This document shows positions 37,920 to 46,532 of a DNA stretch of 64,000 bases, piece after piece. Origin of the DNA: Paenibacillus sp. JQZ6Y-1 (GTDB lineage Bacteria > Bacillota > Bacilli > Paenibacillales > Paenibacillaceae); contig NZ_JBFDUZ010000002.1 in NCBI RefSeq assembly GCF_040719145.1, forward strand, positions 518,217 to 582,216, in the 5' to 3' direction. Below the pieces are notes generated by a model. The model had not been told where the DNA came from and made no database searches. It saw only the letters and a list, made by a program, of their open reading frames with translations. Position 1 is the first letter of the stretch. Each line of letters starts with the position of its first letter. Position numbers and translations under genes: made by a program.

Positions 37920-38246
37920 ATTAAGCTCCTTTGATTTTCATTATTGTAAGATACTTATAGAATACGTGTATTCTTCCAAATACTAGATTCTTATCATAAC
38001 GGTTTATCCTGTCCGATGGAAAGTTTAGAAACAGAGTGGAGATTACTCCAGAATGCTGGGAGTGATTGTATTTCAGTATCTACGTACGAATCAGATCGGT
38101 ACAGGTGACTCTTTCTCATCGACTTCCTTCGATAAGATGCTCCCTTCTAGCTAGATGTTACTGCCATATCCGTGCTTCTCATTTAGCTACTATGAAAAAA
38201 ATAATGAGATCATTTGAAAAATGATCAAATCTAGATACGACAAGCC

Positions 38247-38276
38247 TTGACGGTCTCTTTTAGGGATAGGTATAAT
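38247..38276 (+). promoter_or_regulatory. Promoter of guaA
   Basis: TTGACG (38247-38252), an 18-bp spacer and TATAAT (38271-38276) lie 30 bp before the guaA ATG, leaving a very short leader with no room for a riboswitch. The rest of 37920-38246 contains no gene or recognisable element. Confidence 0.75.
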
Positions 38277-38306
38277 TAGACTCATTGAAAAGTGGGAGGC
38301 ACATGA

Positions 38307-39845
38307 ATGAACAGTCCAAATGAAATAATCGTTGTCCTTGATTTTGGTGGACAATACAATCAGTTGATTGCAAGACGTATCCGCGACCTTGGCGTATATA
38401 GCGAACTTTTGCCTTTTAATACCCCTGTTGAACAAATCCGCGAACTGAACCCGAAAGGGATCGTGTTCTCCGGTGGTCCATCCAGCGTGTATGCGGAAGA
38501 TGCACCGCACGTGGACCCAGCAATTTATGATCTGAATGTGCCAATCTTCGGTATCTGTTACGGTATGCAGTTAATGGCTCAACAATTGTCCGGTAAAGTA
38601 GAACGCTCCGCAAAACGTGAATACGGCAAATCCGATGTGGATTTCATGCCGCATTGCGCGCTGAACAAAGGAATGGAACACAGTCACACTGTATGGATGA
38701 GTCACGGTGACCACGTAGTCGGTCTGCCAGAAGGCTTTGTACTGGATGCTAGCACCGAGTCTGCACCAATCGCTGCCATGAGCAACGAAGCGCGCCGTCT
38801 GTATGCTGTCCAATTCCACCCAGAAGTGCGTCACTCCGTATTCGGTAACGAAATGATCCGCAACTTCTTATATGAAGTGTGTCAATGTCACGGCGAGTGG
38901 AGCATGCAAACCTTCATCGACGATACCATTGAAGATATTCGCAAACAAGTCGGTAACAAAAACGTACTGTGCGCACTGAGCGGCGGCGTAGATTCCTCTG
39001 TTGTAGCGATCCTGCTGCACAAAGCGATTGGCGACCAGCTGACTTGTATGTTCATCGACCACGGTCTGCTGCGTAAAGGCGAAGCCGAGAGCGTAATGGA
39101 GACCTTTGTTGGTAAATTCGATATGAAGGTTGTCAAAATCGACGCACAAGAGCGTTTCCTGTCCAAACTGGCAGGCGTAGACGATCCAGAGAAAAAACGT
39201 AAAATCATCGGTAACGAGTTTATCTATGTATTTGACGAAGAATCCAAAAAACTGGGCGACTTTGCTTTCTTGGCACAAGGTACACTGTACACCGACATCG
39301 TGGAAAGTGGTACAGCAACAGCCCAAACGATCAAATCTCACCATAACGTCGGCGGTCTGCCGGAAGATATGGACTTTGAACTCGTTGAGCCGCTGAAAAC
39401 CCTGTTCAAAGACGAAGTACGTAAAGTCGGCGAAGAATGCGGTCTGCCACGTGCCATCGTATGGCGCCAACCGTTCCCAGGTCCAGGTCTGGCGATCCGT
39501 GTACTCGGCGAAGTAACCGAAGACAAACTGACCATCGTTCGTGACTCCGACTATATCCTGCGCGAAGAAATCGCGAAGGCAGGTCTGGAAAGCGAAATCT
39601 GGCAATACTTCACAGCGCTGCCGAACATGAAGAGCGTTGGTGTTATGGGTGACGCGCGTACGTACTCGTATACAGTAGGTATTCGTGCGGTAACATCCAT
39701 CGACGGTATGACTGCCGACTGGGCGCGTATCCCTTGGGATGTGCTGGAGAAGATCTCGGTGCGTATTGTCAATGAAGTGGATAACGTGAACCGGATTGTG
39801 TATGATATTACCTCGAAACCACCAGCAACGATTGAGTGGGAATAG
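38307..39845 (+). CDS. guaA: GMP synthase (glutamine-hydrolysing)
   Basis: This enzyme converts XMP to GMP using glutamine and ATP in the cytoplasm. It encodes 512 residues. The N-terminal class I glutamine amidotransferase has the catalytic Cys84 in FGICYGMQ and a His/Glu pair in VQFHPEV (~171-175). The ATP-pyrophosphatase domain carries the P-loop [10 protein letters not shown] (~227-236). The C-terminal dimerisation domain ends with the conserved KPPATIEWE. The start follows GTGGGAGG. Its 3' end is a known integration site for genomic islands, and foreign-looking genes do follow here, but no att repeat was found. Confidence 0.98.
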   Translation: MNSPNEIIVVLDFGGQYNQLIARRIRDLGVYSELLPFNTPVEQIRELNPKGIVFSGGPSSVYAEDAPHVDPAIYDLNVPIFGICYGMQLMAQQLSGKVERSAKREYGKSDVDFMPHCALNKGMEHSHTVWMSHGDHVVGLPEGFVLDASTESAPIAAMSNEARRLYAVQFHPEVRHSVFGNEMIRNFLYEVCQCHGEWSMQTFIDDTIEDIRKQVGNKNVLCALSGGVDSSVVAILLHKAIGDQLTCMFIDHGLLRKGEAESVMETFVGKFDMKVVKIDAQERFLSKLAGVDDPEKKRKIIGNEFIYVFDEESKKLGDFAFLAQGTLYTDIVESGTATAQTIKSHHNVGGLPEDMDFELVEPLKTLFKDEVRKVGEECGLPRAIVWRQPFPGPGLAIRVLGEVTEDKLTIVRDSDYILREEIAKAGLESEIWQYFTALPNMKSVGVMGDARTYSYTVGIRAVTSIDGMTADWARIPWDVLEKISVRIVNEVDNVNRIVYDITSKPPATIEWE

Positions 39846-39865
39846 GAATTAACTTATTATATGTC

Positions 39866-39898
39866 AAACGACCTTTTATTTTTTTTAAAAGGTCGTTT
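39866..39898 (+). terminator. Terminator of guaA
   Basis: A 13-bp stem pairs AAACGACCTTTTA (39866-39878) with TAAAAGGTCGTTT (39886-39898). Confidence 0.85.
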
Positions 39899-39899
39899 A

Positions 39900-40502
39900 T
39901 CATTTTTTAAGCATATTTAAATTGTGTTTGAAAAATAATAATTAGATTCACATGTACTTATTATAAATATGATAGGACAAATTAAAAAATACATTTAAAA
40001 AGCAGTTTGGATATCTAAAACATGAACTAATGACTTTACGCAAGCTAATCGCATTATAGAGAAAGGCTTTTATCATCCATATACTAGTTTATATTTGTTG
40101 ACTTTTAAATTTAAAAACTAAATGAGTTCTGTCAACTTTGTCTGCTAAAAAATGTGATAATGAGAGTAGGGGAGATATTTTTTTTGTGCTCGTTTACTTT
40201 CTTAGCACAAAGGGCTAATCAGGTTTAAAATTAATCTAGGAGGAAGCTTAATGCAGACATAGTTTTAATTAGCATCGCAGATTAAATTTTTTTGATTTAT
40301 CAATAATATATTCGTGAATATCTAAGCAGAGGGAAAATATAATACAATTTTTATCTATATTTACCAATTTTTGTAAATAAAAACACTTCTTTATCTAGCT
40401 TATAAGGTATCTATTGTTGTATAATGTTTTTTTATAAGTTCGCATAGTGATATATTCATTTAAGGGGATTTAATTCCAATTATTTTAGGAGGGAAAATCT
40501 AA
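39900..40502 (+). other. A+T-rich non-coding leader of the NTase-DUF262 island
   Basis: These 600 bp are far more A+T rich than the chromosome and hold no long frame. Near 40241 a full AGGAGGAAGCTTA ribosome site precedes an ATG that reaches a stop after three codons, possibly a decayed gene start. TTGTGCT/AGCACAA at about 40184-40212 forms a short hairpin. A TATAAT at 40420-40425 is the best -10 for the gene pair, with no good -35. Confidence 0.5.
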
Positions 40503-41093
40503 TTGGACCTGCAAATTATAAAAACAGATATTTTAGAAAAAGATATTGATTATGTATATAGAACCTATTTACTCGGCAATAAAGTTTGGTATTTTGAAGA
40601 ATATCTAGCACAAACGGATTATTCTCAAAAATATGATGATTTGAAGGATTTTGTAAGTGGAAAATTGAAGGTTCATTTTAATGATGTAGCTATCTTTGGA
40701 AGTGCAAAGACAGGGTTTAGTTTTTCTCCGAGTAAAAACTTTAAGGCGTTTCATGAAAAATCTGATCTGGATATAGTAGTTGTCTCACGAGAGAAGTTTG
40801 AACAATTTTGGCAGGCATATTCTGATATACATTTCAATAACGTCAAGCCAATTAATGAATATACTTATGTGACTAAAGCCATTTTTCAGAAATATATTGT
40901 TTTTAATGGTTTTGATTTAAGTAGCGAAGTATATAAAGAATGGAGCAAATTGGAGTCCGAATTTAAGAAGGATTTACAAACGGAATTTGATATAGAACAT
41001 GATATCAATTATAGAATATTTGAGTCTTGGAATGCTGTGAAAAATTATTATACAAGAAATATAAGATTTTTAAAATCTAAATTAGGAGGATGA
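40503..41093 (+). CDS. Nucleotidyltransferase-fold protein (paired with DUF262 gene)
   Basis: This encodes 196 residues with a Pol-beta/MNT-type nucleotidyltransferase signature: AIFGSAKTG (Gly66-Ser67) followed after ~20 residues by SDLDIVVVS (Asp88, Asp90), the metal-binding Asp pair. The third acidic residue of the site is not obvious. The C-terminal half is helical and aromatic. The start is a TTG at 40503 after AGGAGGGAAAATCTAA. It lies 3 bp before the DUF262 gene, so the two surely form an operon. Base composition is strongly A+T rich compared with guaA. NTases of this kind occur in toxin-antitoxin, CBASS and other defence modules; the exact family is not identified. Confidence 0.72.
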   Translation: MDLQIIKTDILEKDIDYVYRTYLLGNKVWYFEEYLAQTDYSQKYDDLKDFVSGKLKVHFNDVAIFGSAKTGFSFSPSKNFKAFHEKSDLDIVVVSREKFEQFWQAYSDIHFNNVKPINEYTYVTKAIFQKYIVFNGFDLSSEVYKEWSKLESEFKKDLQTEFDIEHDINYRIFESWNAVKNYYTRNIRFLKSKLGG

Positions 41094-41096
41094 AAA

Positions 41097-42146
41097 TTGG
41101 TTAGTAGAAAAATAGACTTAATTAAAAATGAAACAAGAGATGTAAAATGGCTGGTAGATAATATGAGAAAAGAATTACTCAAAGTCGACAATAGTTTTCA
41201 ACGAAAATATGTTTGGTTGAAAAAACATCAAGTGAAATTGATAGAAACTATCTTATTAGGCTATTCTATTCCTGAAATATATTTATGGGGGATAGAGACT
41301 AATGCTGATACTGGAGATACCATATACAGTATTGTAGATGGTCAACAGAGAATTGGAGCTGTTTTGGATTTTATAGACGGAAAATTCAAGTTGTCTGCAA
41401 CTTATGATAAAAGAGGATTTCAAGATCTAACTCAAGATGAGAAAAAATCTATATGGGATTATCCGTTTTCGATAAGATTTATACGGTCTGAATTAGAGAG
41501 ACAAGATATTGTAACTATGTTTTTGAGATTAAATAGCACCAATCTGTCTCTGAATCCTCAAGAACTAAGAAACGCAGAATTTAATGGGAAGTTTCTTGAA
41601 CTTGCTGAAGAAATTTCTGCTCTTCCCTTTTGGAACAAATATAAAGTATTTAATGAGCATCAAATTCGCAGAATGCAAGATATACAATTTATAAGCAATG
41701 TGCTGATATTTTTTAGACAAGGAATTGAGGGAGATACTAATCAAACTAATATAAATAAGGTATATGATATGTTTAACGAGGTATACAAAGAATCAAAGCA
41801 AGATAAAAAACTATTTGTACAGTTAATTAAAGAAATAGAAAAAATTATATCCATTTCAAAAGCGGTGAAAGAATTTATCACTAAACTCACACATTTATAT
41901 ATCTTCATTACTGTGAGTTATTATATTATTCAAAAGTACGATAATATTCAAGTTAAACACTTATCTAAAATAGAAAATTTCATAAAAATATATAATGATT
42001 CTTCTGCCAACAACAATTTATTTAATGATGAACTATTGGAAGAAATAGAAGAATATAAGCGGTTAAGTTCTGAAGGAACTCAAAATAAAACAAAAAGAAT
42101 ACGAAGATTTAAAATTGTTAAAAATATTTTAGAAAGTGATAATTAG
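41097..42146 (+). CDS. DUF262 (ParB/GmrS-like) domain protein without DUF1524
   Basis: This encodes 349 residues. The N-terminal DUF262 domain shows the family core: FQRKYVW (34-40), LIETILLGYSIPEIYLW and the hallmark VDGQQR (80-85), related to ParB-type NTP-binding/nuclease folds. A second conserved stretch is LRLNSTNLSLNPQELRNAEF. GmrSD and SspE restriction proteins add a C-terminal DUF1524 HNH nuclease, but here the remainder is Lys-rich helical sequence with no HNH motif. The start is a TTG (41097), the only start near AGGAGGATGAAAA. It is followed by a 26-bp perfect hairpin. Phage defence is inferred from the family. Confidence 0.8.
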   Translation: MVSRKIDLIKNETRDVKWLVDNMRKELLKVDNSFQRKYVWLKKHQVKLIETILLGYSIPEIYLWGIETNADTGDTIYSIVDGQQRIGAVLDFIDGKFKLSATYDKRGFQDLTQDEKKSIWDYPFSIRFIRSELERQDIVTMFLRLNSTNLSLNPQELRNAEFNGKFLELAEEISALPFWNKYKVFNEHQIRRMQDIQFISNVLIFFRQGIEGDTNQTNINKVYDMFNEVYKESKQDKKLFVQLIKEIEKIISISKAVKEFITKLTHLYIFITVSYYIIQKYDNIQVKHLSKIENFIKIYNDSSANNNLFNDELLEEIEEYKRLSSEGTQNKTKRIRRFKIVKNILESDN

Positions 42147-42173
42147 AGTATTTATTATTTTTGTTTTATTTTT

Positions 42174-42234
42174 TTATTATAAAACAAAGAAGCTCCCTAG
42201 TAAAATATTAGGGAGCTTCTTTGTTTTATAATAA
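42174..42234. terminator. Exceptionally long bidirectional terminator hairpin
   Basis: A 26-bp perfect inverted repeat (arms 42174-42199 and 42209-42234, 9-nt loop) carries A/T-rich outer segments. Those supply a T-run in each direction. It closes the A+T-rich island. Confidence 0.9.
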
Positions 42235-42265
42235 AATAGATAATAAACTGTGAAAGGAGGTTTAC

Positions 42266-42712
42266 ATGAACTTCTACACCATCACCTACCTAGAAGGACA
42301 ATCCACCATCAATCTCTACCTCAAATACATCGTCATCTTTGTCGCACTCATCATCCTGCTGGTCGTATTCTCTCTCTACCTGCACCATCGCATCCAGACC
42401 AAGTACCGCGACCTCAGCATCATCCTGCTGCTGGTCATCGTCTTCCTGCTCGGTGTGCAGTACTCCGACTATACCCAAGATCAGAGCACCTATTCCAAAT
42501 ACTCGCAAATGGTTCAGTTCATGCACCAACTCGCCAGAGATCAGAGTTTGGATGAGACGACGATCAGCGTCAACTCGACCACACTCAGTGACGACATCAT
42601 CGTCAAAACACCAGACGCCTATTATTCCGCACGTTTTAATTCTGACATGAGCGCCTATACGTTGCAGGAAGTGCATCTGGTCAATCCCGACATTCAACTG
42701 GTCGACAAGTAA
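42266..42712 (+). CDS. DUF3290 membrane protein
   Basis: This encodes 148 residues. Two adjacent N-terminal membrane helices (~19-42 and ~50-65, IVIFVALIILLVVFSLYL and IILLLVIVFLLGVQY) precede an extracytoplasmic domain of ~80 residues. The pattern matches DUF3290, which is usually encoded beside DUF421 proteins, as here (24 bp upstream). AAAGGAGGTTTAC precedes the ATG. The function of the pair is not established. Confidence 0.82.
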   Translation: MNFYTITYLEGQSTINLYLKYIVIFVALIILLVVFSLYLHHRIQTKYRDLSIILLLVIVFLLGVQYSDYTQDQSTYSKYSQMVQFMHQLARDQSLDETTISVNSTTLSDDIIVKTPDAYYSARFNSDMSAYTLQEVHLVNPDIQLVDK

Positions 42713-42736
42713 ACAAGTAGAGGAGATAAGCCCCAC

Positions 42737-43375
42737 ATGGACACGTACTACCCCGTTATGATCAAACTCGCGCTGGGCATTCTCTGCCTGATTTTCCAGA
42801 TCAATCTGATGGGCAAGGGCAATCTGGCTCCCACCTCGGCGATGGATCAGGTGCAGAATTATGTACTCGGTGGCATTATCGGCGGTGTCATTTACAATGA
42901 ATCGGTCAAGCCGTTGCAATTTTTTCTTGTGCTGATCATTTGGACGCTGCTGGTGTTTATTATTAAATTTCTCAAGGAGCACAATCGTCATATCAAACGC
43001 ATCGTCGATGGCAGACCTGTCACGCTGATCGCCAACGGCAAGGTGGATGTGGGCGAATGTCTCCGCTGCGGCATGTCCGCCAATGAGCTGATGTTCAAGC
43101 TGCGCTCCAGCGGTATTTATGAGATCCAAACGGTAAAACGCGCGATATTGGAGCAAAATGGGCAGCTGTCCGTGATCCAGTACGGCGATGAGACGATCCG
43201 TTATCCGATCATCGTGGACGGACAGGCGAATCAGGATGTGCTTGATCTGATCCACAAGGATATGGACTGGCTGCATGAACGTGTGCGCGAAGGTAACTTT
43301 AACGGACTAAACGAAGTGTATCTTGGCGAATATATTTCTGGCGAAGTACGATTGCATGGGTATGTGAAGGGATAA
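42737..43375 (+). CDS. DUF421 membrane protein (YetF/YrbG-like)
   Basis: This encodes 212 residues with three N-terminal helices followed by the cytoplasmic DUF421/YetF domain, recognisable by IVDGRPVTLIANGKVD, LRCGMSANELMFKLRSSGI and VKRAILEQNGQLSVI. It is co-transcribed with the DUF3290 gene, a common pairing in Bacillales and lactobacilli. B. subtilis relatives YdfR/YdfS are linked to spore-envelope properties; a role here is unproven. It starts after GAGGAGATAAG. Confidence 0.87.
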   Translation: MDTYYPVMIKLALGILCLIFQINLMGKGNLAPTSAMDQVQNYVLGGIIGGVIYNESVKPLQFFLVLIIWTLLVFIIKFLKEHNRHIKRIVDGRPVTLIANGKVDVGECLRCGMSANELMFKLRSSGIYEIQTVKRAILEQNGQLSVIQYGDETIRYPIIVDGQANQDVLDLIHKDMDWLHERVREGNFNGLNEVYLGEYISGEVRLHGYVKG

Positions 43376-43441
43376 CCGTATCTATTCCGCCTCATTTATG
43401 ATAGGATGAACACCTATATTGAAAAAGGAAGTGACCCCCAC

Positions 43442-43798
43442 TTGATTCAAATTACAATTCCTGAAGTGGATGTATCCATTACTAAGCAAAGCAATCCACA
43501 GTTGAGCCATATTTATGGATTTACCGATTTTCACCTGATTACTCGTGAAAAGGGCGGCATCTACATGTTCTACAACGAGCAGGATGAACTGCTGTTCGTC
43601 GGCAAAGCACGTAAGCTCAGACCACGCATCAAAAAGCATTTTGAAGATACCGTATCGCCGATCAAGAATCACCGCGATGAAGTGACTCGGATCGACGTTT
43701 GTGTGGTAGAGGATGCGACAGAGCGCGAGATTTATGAGACGTATATCATTAATAGCCTACAGGCGCGTTACAATATGGAGAAAGTCTTTTATAAATAA
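43442..43798 (+). CDS. GIY-YIG nuclease-family protein
   Basis: This encodes 118 residues (130 if the ATG at 43406 is used). The GIY-YIG core is visible as GGIYMFYN (Gly39-Tyr41) and LLFVGKARKLRPR, with a degenerate second motif (FVG for YIG), then RIDVCVVEDATEREIYETY with the likely catalytic Glu. It resembles the N-terminal UvrC-type module found as stand-alone proteins in Bacilli. TTG at 43442 follows AAAAAGGAAGTGA; the ATG at 43406 has only a weak site. DNA nuclease activity is plausible but not shown. Confidence 0.8.
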   Translation: MIQITIPEVDVSITKQSNPQLSHIYGFTDFHLITREKGGIYMFYNEQDELLFVGKARKLRPRIKKHFEDTVSPIKNHRDEVTRIDVCVVEDATEREIYETYIINSLQARYNMEKVFYK

Positions 43799-43936
43799 GT
43801 CCCTGATCACAGACCATGCCCCTAGTTAGCCAACAATATGAAACAGGCTAACCATTGTAGGGGACGACCATCCAATTGGATGTATCAACTGTGAATTATG
43901 TATAGGCTATATCATGGCATTGCTCTATAGCCGTCA

Positions 43937-43980
43937 TACGAAAAAAGCTGCTTCCATTGTGGACAGCAGCTTTTTTCGTA
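43937..43980. terminator. Bidirectional terminator after the GIY-YIG gene
   Basis: A 15-bp stem pairs TACGAAAAAAGCTGC (43937-43951) with GCAGCTTTTTTCGTA (43966-43980), between convergent genes. A weaker nested hairpin (GTTAGCC/GGCTAAC, 43825-43852) precedes it. Confidence 0.92.
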
Positions 43981-44068
43981 TCACTTTTCTATTCGTATCC
44001 GCATAGTTACATTCTATTACGGTATCTGCATCATTTCATACGTGTTGCATCTGTATAATATTAAAGCA

Positions 44069-44782
44069 TTACAGCGGACGTGGCGTATAATCCAGATCGC
44101 TAAACAGCTGCTCTCGTTCCTTATCCGTCAGATCACGCCATTTGCCAATCGGCAGGCTACCAAGACGGATATTCATGATACGCGTACGGCGCAGCCCATG
44201 CACCTCATAGCCCAGCGCCGAACACATCCGGCGAATCTGACGATTCAAGCCTTGCGTAAGAATGATTTTGAATACATATTTGGATTGCTGGGTCACTTTG
44301 CACGGCAAGGTAACGGTATCCAGAATCTCTACACCGGATGCCATTTTGTTTAGAAAAGCTGGCGTGATTGGACGATCCACGGTGACGATATATTCCTTCT
44401 CATGCTTGTTCTCCGCACGCAAAATCTCGTTGACGATGTCGCCGTCATTGGTCAGCAGAATCAATCCGTCGGAATCCTTGTCCAAGCGTCCGATATGGAA
44501 AATGCGCAGGGGATGATTGACAAAATCGACGATATTGCCCTTGATATGCCGCTCGGTCGTGCTGGTGATACCAACCGGTTTGTTGAGTGCAATGTACACA
44601 TGCTCTTTTTTCTGCTCGGCACCGATTCGTTTGCCGTTGTAGCGTACATCGTCGCCGGGCTGCACTTGGCTGCCGAGTTCGGCAATGACGCCGTTGATCG
44701 TTACTTTGCCTTCGTTGATCCATTTATCCGCCCCACGGCGGGAAGTCGCTCCAGACTCACTAATATATTTATTGATTCGCAC
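44069..44782 (-). CDS. rluF: 23S rRNA pseudouridine synthase RluF
   Basis: This enzyme isomerises a uridine of 23S rRNA (U2604 in E. coli). It encodes about 237 residues. An N-terminal S4 RNA-binding domain ([21 protein letters not shown]) precedes the RsuA-type catalytic domain with the Asp at ~101 in [18 protein letters not shown] and the conserved [18 protein letters not shown]. The motif order and length fit RluF rather than RluB. GTG at 44782 lies 8 nt after AAAGGTG; GTG at 44791 would add three residues. Monocistronic. Confidence 0.92.
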   Translation of the reverse strand: MRINKYISESGATSRRGADKWINEGKVTINGVIAELGSQVQPGDDVRYNGKRIGAEQKKEHVYIALNKPVGITSTTERHIKGNIVDFVNHPLRIFHIGRLDKDSDGLILLTNDGDIVNEILRAENKHEKEYIVTVDRPITPAFLNKMASGVEILDTVTLPCKVTQQSKYVFKIILTQGLNRQIRRMCSALGYEVHGLRRTRIMNIRLGSLPIGKWRDLTDKEREQLFSDLDYTPRPL

Positions 44783-44937
44783 GTATGACACACCTTTAAC
44801 TCGTTTTTTGGAAATACAGCGCTTGGCTATTTCCAGTCTATATCTAAGATACCCTTTTTAGCGCTTTTTTGAAAGGTGTGACATCGGTTAATATACAGAG
44901 TAACACTATGTACTGTACAAATGAATGAGGTGAGAGC

Positions 44938-45531
44938 ATGCAATATATTCCGTATAATACAGATCGGCTACAAACAATGTTTCCACCGGAAAGTCAGCAG
45001 GTACAGGATGAACAGTTGGTTGTGCGTAGTCTGCCAGATAGTGATTTTTGGCTGAAAACGCATTACGGATTTGAACGATATAATGGTCATGTGCTGTATG
45101 ATGAGATCAAGGGCGACTTTGACGCGACGGTGGAGCTGAGCATGAAGCCGCAAAGTACCTTTGACCAGTCGGGGTTGTTTATCGGCATCGACCGAGACAA
45201 TTGGCTGAAGACGTCGATTGAGTACATAACGGATGGACCGTGTCATCTGGGCGCAGTCGTTACGCGGCTAGGCTTCTCGGATTGGTCGACCCGCGATATG
45301 GAGCAGCAGATTTTCACAGAGCGGCTGTCATTCCGAGTGAAGCGGGAAGGCGAGGACTTTTTTGTGTACTTCCGAATTCCGGGCAAGCAGCAGGAGTGGG
45401 AGCAGCTACGCATCGCTCATCTGGATTGTCCAACAGGGCAGCCATTGCGAGTAGGCATGTACACGGCAAGCCCGATGGATCGTGGATTTGAAACGACCTT
45501 TTACAGCTTTGAGATTAAACGGCTCGATTGA
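44938..45531 (+). CDS. DUF1349 (concanavalin-like) protein
   Basis: This encodes 197 residues without a signal peptide. The DUF1349 pattern is clear: SDFWLKTHYGF, FDATVELSMKPQSTFDQSGLFI, DNWLKTSIEY and RVGMYTASP. These proteins have a beta-sandwich lectin-like fold (B. subtilis YybM-type relatives) and no confirmed activity. The start follows GAGGTGAG. Fifty-four bp separate it from the next gene on the same strand, so it may head a three-gene unit. Confidence 0.88.
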   Translation: MQYIPYNTDRLQTMFPPESQQVQDEQLVVRSLPDSDFWLKTHYGFERYNGHVLYDEIKGDFDATVELSMKPQSTFDQSGLFIGIDRDNWLKTSIEYITDGPCHLGAVVTRLGFSDWSTRDMEQQIFTERLSFRVKREGEDFFVYFRIPGKQQEWEQLRIAHLDCPTGQPLRVGMYTASPMDRGFETTFYSFEIKRLD

Positions 45532-45585
45532 GAGCAATACCGAGGAATATGTCGTTGAGATGAAATGGCGATAGGAGGGAAGAGG

Positions 45586-45954
45586 ATGACTCCGCTCATA
45601 CTGGTGCTTTGCTGCGCTGGACTGCTGGTGCTGTTCGCGCTGGCGATTATTGTGCTGCCTGCCCTACAGCGGCGGGGGAATCTGACTGAGCGCATTGTGC
45701 AGGAGGGATATACAGCGCGTGGGCTAATTTTGGATTTGACGCCGACGGGCAATTATCGCTCTGGGCAGCCAGAGCTGGCACTGCATATGCGCATTGAAAA
45801 GCCGACACAGCTGCCCTTTGAAGCGACAGCGGTGGTGACGGTATACAGTATTCATCGTGCCAAGTTTCAGGAAGGCATCCATGTGCCTGTCCGTGTACTA
45901 GAAGACCGGAAGGGCAGGCATATTGCCGTAAAGGGAACAGTGGAGTATCCGTAA
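45586..45954 (+). CDS. Small membrane-anchored hypothetical protein
   Basis: This encodes 122 residues. One N-terminal membrane helix (~3-25, LILVLCCAGLLVLFALAIIV) is followed by a soluble beta-rich domain containing GLILDLTPTGNYRSGQPELA. That phrase resembles a motif of small bacterial membrane proteins whose extracytoplasmic or cytoplasmic part is of unknown function. The ATG at 45586 follows AGGAGGGAAG. It lies between DUF1349 and a VOC protein on the same strand. No function assigned. Confidence 0.72.
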   Translation: MTPLILVLCCAGLLVLFALAIIVLPALQRRGNLTERIVQEGYTARGLILDLTPTGNYRSGQPELALHMRIEKPTQLPFEATAVVTVYSIHRAKFQEGIHVPVRVLEDRKGRHIAVKGTVEYP

Positions 45955-45986
45955 TCTTAGCCTTTTACACATGGGGGAGTGACGAG

Positions 45987-46370
45987 ATGATTGAATTTCA
46001 ATCTATTCATCATGCAAGTTTGGCGGTACGCGATATTGAAGTGTCGCGGCAATTTTATTCAGGTGTACTGCAATTGCAGGAGATTCAGCGTCCGCCGTTT
46101 GATTCGGTCGGTATCTGGTATGGGTTGGGCAGTCAGCAGCTGCATTTAATCGAACAGCCGCAGGGAGAGACGCTGCGCAAAGGCGAGATTGATTCGACGG
46201 ATGGGCATGTGGCGATCTGGGTAGGTAGTTACCGTGGTACGCTAGAATGGCTGGATGCGCAAGGTGTAGATTATGAAGCAAGACCGCATAGTGTCGCGGG
46301 CTTTGCGCAAATTTATATTTTGGACCCGGATCGGAATATTATCGAGTTAGACGCTGCCTATGAGGAATAA
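45987..46370 (+). CDS. VOC/glyoxalase-family protein
   Basis: This encodes 127 residues with two beta-alpha-beta-beta-beta repeats of the vicinal oxygen chelate fold: IHHASLAVRDIEVSRQFYSG at the start, QLHLIEQP in the middle and QIYILDPDRNIIELD at the end. Candidate metal ligands are His9, His52, the His in DGHVAIWV and the Glu in IIELD, so a metal-dependent lyase, isomerase or dioxygenase is possible. It starts 32 bp after the membrane protein. A terminator follows at 46482. Confidence 0.87.
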   Translation: MIEFQSIHHASLAVRDIEVSRQFYSGVLQLQEIQRPPFDSVGIWYGLGSQQLHLIEQPQGETLRKGEIDSTDGHVAIWVGSYRGTLEWLDAQGVDYEARPHSVAGFAQIYILDPDRNIIELDAAYEE

Positions 46371-46481
46371 ATATTCTTACAGCTTATAAGCAACAGTCAT
46401 CGTAGGCTGGTTATTCGGCGATATGGGTAGGCTGGATATGCCTAGTATCTGTAATAGGTAAAATGAAAGATGGTATAGCAA

Positions 46482-46511
46482 AAAAGCCCCTTAGGTGATA
46501 AGGGGCTTTTG
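46482..46511. terminator. Bidirectional terminator between VOC and lipoprotein genes
   Basis: A 12-bp stem pairs AAAAGCCCCTTA (46482-46493) with TAAGGGGCTTTT (46499-46510), with A/T flanks suiting both directions. Confidence 0.9.
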
Positions 46512-46532
46512 CGTATAATTGTGTTGCTATGG

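Noticed and set aside
37920..38306. Purine riboswitch upstream of guaA
   Set aside because: No aptamer landmarks were found, and the promoter lies only about 30 bp before the start, leaving no space for one.
38868..39605. 245-codon minus-strand frame inside guaA
   Set aside because: guaA is certain; the antisense product is Phe/Gln/Cys-rich and unlike any protein.
39800..42300. Attachment-site repeats of an integrated element at guaA
   Set aside because: I looked for a copy of the guaA end (GATTGAGTGGGAATAG) downstream of the DUF262 gene and found none; there is no integrase either.
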